Assembly: GCA_030606625.1 (NCBI GenBank)
Contig: JAUWGC010000007.1
Location: forward strand, 1 to 32,291
From: Bacteroidales bacterium
GTDB lineage: Bacteria > Bacteroidota > Bacteroidia > Bacteroidales > B18-G4
DNA: 32,291 nt
Direction of reading: 5' to 3'
Shown piece by piece: positions 27,976-32,291 of this stretch. The notes below the pieces were generated by a model that worked only from the letters and a program-made list of their open reading frames with translations, made no database searches and was not told where the DNA came from. The translations under genes were made by a program, and so were the position numbers. How positions within the stretch are numbered: the stretch's first letter is position 1; each line of letters starts with the position of its first letter.

Positions 27976-29145
27976 TTATTCCCATACGCCCGGTATACGT
28001 TCATTGCAAAATCTGCATTTCCCGTCCTTTATGTTGTTTTCGATGATTTTATATCCTCTGCGTTCAATCAGTGTTTTTTTGCATGAAGGACAATAAGTAT
28101 TTTCTGCATTAATACCGGGAACGTTTCCGATATAAACGAACTTCATCCCTTCCTGTAATGCGATTTCTCTGGCTTTTTCGAGTGTAGCGGTGGGGGTGGG
28201 GGGTAATTTTGTTAATTTATATTGAGGATGAAAACGGCTGAAATGCAGGGGGCAGTCATCCAGATCATTATTGTAAAGCCAGTTACACATTTTTCTGATC
28301 ATGTTGAAATCATCTGTCCAGCTTGGCACTATCAGATTTGTGATCTCCAGCCAAACGCCTTCTTCTTTCAATATCTTTAATGTATTAAGAACAGGATCCA
28401 ATGTACCGGCATTTAACATCTCATAGATGTCATTGCTGAAACTTTTCAGGTCAATATTTGCTGCATCCAGAACCTGGCAGATTTCTCTCAGAGGTTGCTC
28501 ATTAATATAACCGGCGGAAATAAATATGTTTTTTATTCCCTTCTGCCTGGCAATTTTGGATGTTTCATAAGTATATTCATAAAAAGCGATTGGCTCTGAG
28601 TAGGTATATGCAATAGATTTACATCCATAATAAAGGCATTCTTTGATAACCTCAGCCGGCATCAGGTCATAATTTTTTGATTCCAGCGGACTTACCTGTG
28701 ATATAGTCCAGTTCTGGCAGTTAAGGCATACAAGGTTGCATCCGGCAGTAGCTATGGAAAAAGCCTTGGTGGTTGGGAGAAAATGATATAACGGCTTTTT
28801 TTCAATAGGGTCAACATGTACGGCGCAGGGGTTCCCATAGGCAATACTATAGAGTTTTCCTCCTTTATTTACCCTGGTTCTGCAATCACCTGTTTCATCT
28901 TCTTTAAGGTTACATGCATGGGGGCATAATTTACATTTGACACCTTTTGGGGTTGAAATATAGTGCCTTGCTTCAATGCTCCATTTCCACAGGTCATCAT
29001 TACCACTAAAAAATTTATTGCCGCTGATCTTTGACAACCCTTTGGCAATTGCACTTGTACCGTTGAGAGCCAAAGCCAGACCACATGTTCCGCATATGCT
29101 GTACTTGAGAAATGTTCTTTTATCTATCTTTTTTCCCTTAGCCAT
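27976..29145 (-). CDS. amrS: AmmeMemoRadiSam system radical SAM enzyme, with Tat-like/export-type N-terminus
   Basis: CKLCPHACNLKEDETGDCRTRVN, DPIEKKPLYHFLP, ATAGCNLVCLNCQNW (Cx3Cx2C), IAYTYSEPIAFYEYTYE, LHFSRFHPQYK. Start taken at MAKGKKIDKRTFLKYSICGTCGLAL, not the track start at 29208. Confidence 0.9.
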   Translation of the reverse strand: MAKGKKIDKRTFLKYSICGTCGLALALNGTSAIAKGLSKISGNKFFSGNDDLWKWSIEARHYISTPKGVKCKLCPHACNLKEDETGDCRTRVNKGGKLYSIAYGNPCAVHVDPIEKKPLYHFLPTTKAFSIATAGCNLVCLNCQNWTISQVSPLESKNYDLMPAEVIKECLYYGCKSIAYTYSEPIAFYEYTYETSKIARQKGIKNIFISAGYINEQPLREICQVLDAANIDLKSFSNDIYEMLNAGTLDPVLNTLKILKEEGVWLEITNLIVPSWTDDFNMIRKMCNWLYNNDLDDCPLHFSRFHPQYKLTKLPPTPTATLEKAREIALQEGMKFVYIGNVPGINAENTYCPSCKKTLIERRGYKIIENNIKDGKCRFCNERIPGVWE

Positions 29146-29195
29146 GTTTGTTAGATTAATAAGATCCGAACTAATTAAGTTTGCATTCAAAACTA

Positions 29196-29279
29196 CCCCA
29201 CTCCCCACTTCTTACTCCTTACTCCTTACTCCTTACTTCTTACTTCCCCTGGTCACTGATCACTGGTCACTCGTCACTG
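29196..29279. repeat. Heptad array L (12 units): CCCCACT CCCCACT TCTTACT CCTTACT CCTTACT CCTTACT TCTTACT TCCCCTG GTCACTG ATCACTG GTCACTC GTCACTG
   Basis: 84 contiguous nt, exactly 12x7; runs into the 3' end of the 29260..31407 gene. Confidence 0.92.
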
Positions 29280-31407
29280 TTCCTGTTTTTATCAAAACGA
29301 TCAAACCCGCCAAAATATTTATTATTCCGATAAAAAAACATGTGTTGATAATACCTGTGAGCGGTATGAGGAAGATGGCTGCCGCAAGAGCACCAATGGC
29401 AGAGCCCAATAGATCAATGCTATATGTTGATGAGGCTATCCTTGCTACATTTTCTCTTTGAAGGATTGTTGCCTGGGCATACTGAAATCCGATCAAAATA
29501 CCGCATATTAAACTCAACAGGTTAAAAATGATATTGACCATGATCATCCATGTTGACAATCTTGACAGAGATATCATAAGTAAGGACAATATTATGGCGA
29601 ATAATCCTATGATGAATTGGAAAGTGTAATATTTTTTTATCCCGGGACTGATCAGCCTGGGAAAAACAAGGGACCCCAGTGCCAACCCTGCCATAAATAA
29701 TGTGATAATTATACCGATCATTTGATAAACATAACCATAAATAACCTGGAAACTAATCAAAAGGATGAACGTTACCGATGAGCCTGTGAAACCGCTTGCG
29801 AAAAGGCCGATATTTATAGCATTGGATTTTATGAAAACAAAAATCACAGGTATAAGGAGTAAAACCAGAAATAACCAGATGTTGATCTTGAAGTGGCTGA
29901 GCCAGTATAGTATCTGTTCATAATATGCCAGTGGCTTGAAGTCAGTGTTAAGCCTGGTGTCAGGATCAAGGGACTCCATGATCTTTCCAGCTCTTAACCG
30001 TGTTAATTCATCATCAAGATAGTATTCATTGACATAGATAGTATTTATTTTTTTTAAGATGATTTGTTCAACAATATTGTAAGTTATTTCTTCATCTGAA
30101 GCTATATAATAATCTTTTGTGCCGGGGATAATGATAACGTTATTGAAAACCTCTTTAAGGGTATTTAATAATACCGAATGGGTCATAATGGCTTCCTGAC
30201 TCATGTAATTTCCGGCTGAAGCCAGGTTTGTAGATAGTATACCACCGGGTTTAAGTACTTGCTTAACTTCTTTGAAAAATTCATAAGTATAAAACCTGTT
30301 GATTTGTGCTGTGGATGGATCCGGCAGGTCAATGATCACAATATCATAAGTATCATCCTGTTGTTTAACCAGTCTTCTCGGATCTTTCCCAATACTATTA
30401 ATGATTTTATCATCAAGTGCTGAAGTATATTCTTTCCCGAGGTCAAGAAGCCAGGGATTCATTTCAACATAATCAACCTGTTTTATGTTATATTTCAGGA
30501 TTTCCTTTGTTGTGCCTGATAAACCGCCGGAAATGAGCAAAACCTTTTCAGGCTTGGGATGTTGTACCATGGCATAATGAATGATTTCCTCATTATCTAA
30601 AGGCTGATAGGATGTGAAAAGAAGAGATCCGTTATCATAAAAGTTTTTCTGTCCGGCAATTTCAGTTATATCAATTTTACCATATGGCGTTTCTTCATAT
30701 AATATAATTTCCTGGTCAGGATATAACAGTTCCCTTGTCTTCTTATCAGGATCCAGTAAAAAAGCAGGTATAAGGAAAACGATTGCAAGGCAGATTGCCA
30801 GATATTTCAGCAATGGTTTCTTCATGGCTGAAGAAAGGATAAATGCCGATGACATATTGATCAGTAAAAGTAAAAAAAGTGATTGGAATGTTTTCAGGAA
30901 AAATACCAATAAGAAGTTGAAAATCAATCCCCCAATGATACTTCCAATTGCTTCCAGTCCATAAACCTTATTAATATTTTTTCTGCCTGTTATATTTGAA
31001 TATTCGATACTGAAAATTGTAAATAATGCACCGGAAACAAGGCAATAGGGTATGAGAAGCAACAAAATGATCAGCCATGTCTCTACCGGGCCGAACATCT
31101 TACCGGGGACAAATGCTATATTATGGAACAGATAAAAAGAAAATACGGTTACTACAGGAAGTATTGATATCACAATCTGGAATGCGTATATGAGTTTTAA
31201 CTTTTCTTTTATTTTTTTAACTGTCTTTCCAAGGAATGCTCCTGTTCCTGTCAGCAACATCCAGTTAGACAATAATATCCCCATAATCAATTCATTACCG
31301 TAAAACACGCTTAAAAACTCACGTAAAAGAATAATTTGCGTGGTGATAGCAGAAATACCCAGGATTATGACAGAATATTTTAAACCGCTTTCTATTTTAA
31401 TATTCAT
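29260..31407 (-). CDS. Fused membrane (MFS-like) / spermidine synthase-like protein
   Basis: N- and C-terminal multi-TM regions around a central Rossmann domain VLLISGGLSGTTKEILKYNIKQVDYVEMNPWLLDLG...YDIVIIDLPDPSTAQINRFYTYEFFKEVKQVLKPGGILSTNL. Confidence 0.85.
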   Translation of the reverse strand: MNIKIESGLKYSVIILGISAITTQIILLREFLSVFYGNELIMGILLSNWMLLTGTGAFLGKTVKKIKEKLKLIYAFQIVISILPVVTVFSFYLFHNIAFVPGKMFGPVETWLIILLLLIPYCLVSGALFTIFSIEYSNITGRKNINKVYGLEAIGSIIGGLIFNFLLVFFLKTFQSLFLLLLINMSSAFILSSAMKKPLLKYLAICLAIVFLIPAFLLDPDKKTRELLYPDQEIILYEETPYGKIDITEIAGQKNFYDNGSLLFTSYQPLDNEEIIHYAMVQHPKPEKVLLISGGLSGTTKEILKYNIKQVDYVEMNPWLLDLGKEYTSALDDKIINSIGKDPRRLVKQQDDTYDIVIIDLPDPSTAQINRFYTYEFFKEVKQVLKPGGILSTNLASAGNYMSQEAIMTHSVLLNTLKEVFNNVIIIPGTKDYYIASDEEITYNIVEQIILKKINTIYVNEYYLDDELTRLRAGKIMESLDPDTRLNTDFKPLAYYEQILYWLSHFKINIWLFLVLLLIPVIFVFIKSNAINIGLFASGFTGSSVTFILLISFQVIYGYVYQMIGIIITLFMAGLALGSLVFPRLISPGIKKYYTFQFIIGLFAIILSLLMISLSRLSTWMIMVNIIFNLLSLICGILIGFQYAQATILQRENVARIASSTYSIDLLGSAIGALAAAIFLIPLTGIINTCFFIGIINILAGLIVLIKTGTVTSDQ

Positions 31408-31411
31408 TTTG

Positions 31412-31419
31412 TATTTTTG
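31412..31419 (+). promoter_or_regulatory. Candidate -7 element (TATTTTTG) upstream of the MEMO gene
   Basis: TAnnTTTG match 38 nt upstream of the ATG; no clear -33 TTG. Confidence 0.3.
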
Positions 31420-31457
31420 TTAAAGCAGAAAGTGTTAAACACGAAATTAATTAAATT

Positions 31458-32291
31458 ATGTTTAAAGCAAAATATATCATAATCATGGTTATAGGTATGT
31501 CGATTTTCACAAATGGGTGCCAATCCCAGGAAGAACAGGGTTCTGCCAAGCTTAAGAACAGGAAGCCTGCAGTTGCCGGCAGGTTCTATGAAGGAGATCC
31601 TGTAAAATTAAACGCTGATTTAGAAGCTCTTTTTTCCACTGCTGTACCCAAAAAGTATGACCATGTGATGGCAGTGATCTCGCCACATGCAGGATTTGTT
31701 TTCTCAGGTGGGGTTGCGGCCTCAAGTTTCAACCAGATTGAAACAAACAAGGATTATGACAATATCTTTATCCTTGCTTCAAGTCACCGGATTTCTTTTG
31801 ATGGGGCTTCTGTATACGATATTGGTAATTATGAAATGCCTTTGGGAACAGTCGAAGTTAATTTACCTTTAGCCAATGAACTGATCAAAAAAAATGAAGT
31901 TTTTACTTTCAGGCAGGATGCGCATCTTGATGAGCATAGTCTTGAAGTTCAACTGCCTTTTCTGCAGTATAAGTTAAAGGACAATTTCAGGATAATACCT
32001 ATTGTGATAGGGACACAAAATCCGTCAGCATGTAAAAAGATAGCTGCTGCATTAAAACCTTATTTTGGCGGAGACAACTTGTTTGTTATCAGCACTGATT
32101 TTTCACATTACCCGTCGTACGAAGATGCTCAAATGGTTGATCATCTTACGACAGAAGCCATTTTATCAAAAAATCCTGAAAAGCTATTAAAAACACTTAA
32201 AGACAATGATAAAAAGAATATTTATAACCTTGCAACGAGTCTTTGTGGCTGGACTTCTGTCTTAAGCTTACTTTATATCATTCAGGATAAT
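31458..32291 (+). CDS. amrB: AmmeMemoRadiSam system protein B / MEMO family, lipoprotein signal (3' truncated by window end)
   Basis: Open frame to the window edge (278 codons), missed by the ORF track: MFKAKYIIIMVIGMSIFTNGCQSQEEQ...KPAVAGRFYEGDPVKLNADLEALF...AVISPHAGFVFSGGVAASSF...FILASSHRISFDGASVYDIGNYEMPLGTVEVN...DEHSLEVQLPFLQ...IPIVIGTQNP...FVISTDFSHYP. Confidence 0.93.
   Translation, partial: MFKAKYIIIMVIGMSIFTNGCQSQEEQGSAKLKNRKPAVAGRFYEGDPVKLNADLEALFSTAVPKKYDHVMAVISPHAGFVFSGGVAASSFNQIETNKDYDNIFILASSHRISFDGASVYDIGNYEMPLGTVEVNLPLANELIKKNEVFTFRQDAHLDEHSLEVQLPFLQYKLKDNFRIIPIVIGTQNPSACKKIAAALKPYFGGDNLFVISTDFSHYPSYEDAQMVDHLTTEAILSKNPEKLLKTLKDNDKKNIYNLATSLCGWTSVLSLLYIIQDN

Noticed and set aside
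19773-29279. CRISPR arrays as an explanation for the tandem repeats
   Set aside because: Units are 7 nt with no unique spacers and no cas genes; the structure is contiguous short words, not repeat-spacer.
28976-29461. 161-aa plus-strand ORF antisense to the amrS 5' end and array L
   Set aside because: It translates the complement of array L (repeated SLL/LLTPYF-type peptides) and antisense coding sequence; no domain support.
31687-31872. 61-aa ORF listed in the track at the right end
   Set aside because: It lies out of frame inside the MEMO gene starting at 31458, which runs off the window.

Overview
This is a 32.3 kb chromosomal window from a Bacteroidetes-type genome. That assignment rests on type IX secretion C-terminal domains, DUF4199, DUF4831, GWxTD and GSIII proteins, and TAnnTTTG-like promoters. 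Most of it is core or envelope gene content. It includes a C1 and an S8 protease with T9SS sorting domains, rlmB, rplS and trmD. A sugar-nucleotide block holds a phosphohexomutase, rfbD, UDP-glucuronate decarboxylase and ugd. Also present are tRNA-Lys(TTT), a Sua5/YrdC protein, SRP RNA, a DUF4199/GT2/GT4 group, a complete GDP-D-glycero-alpha-D-manno-heptose gene set (hddA, gmhA, hddC, gmhB), an SSS-family symporter and glutamine synthetase III. The right end is an AmmeMemoRadiSam locus: amrS, a fused membrane/spermidine-synthase-like protein, and a MEMO protein truncated by the window edge that the ORF track missed. The most unusual signal is non-coding. At least 13 intergenic arrays are built from 7-nt words kept in phase, with a different word set at each locus. 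Several arrays occur as inverted pairs, one bracketing a four-helix-bundle gene, one bracketing amrS, and others enclosing no gene. A second notable zone (about 12.64-13.65 kb) is a graveyard of an IS66 fragment, nested hairpins, direct repeats and a decapitated T9SS gene. No searches or folding could be run, so family calls rest on motif recognition.
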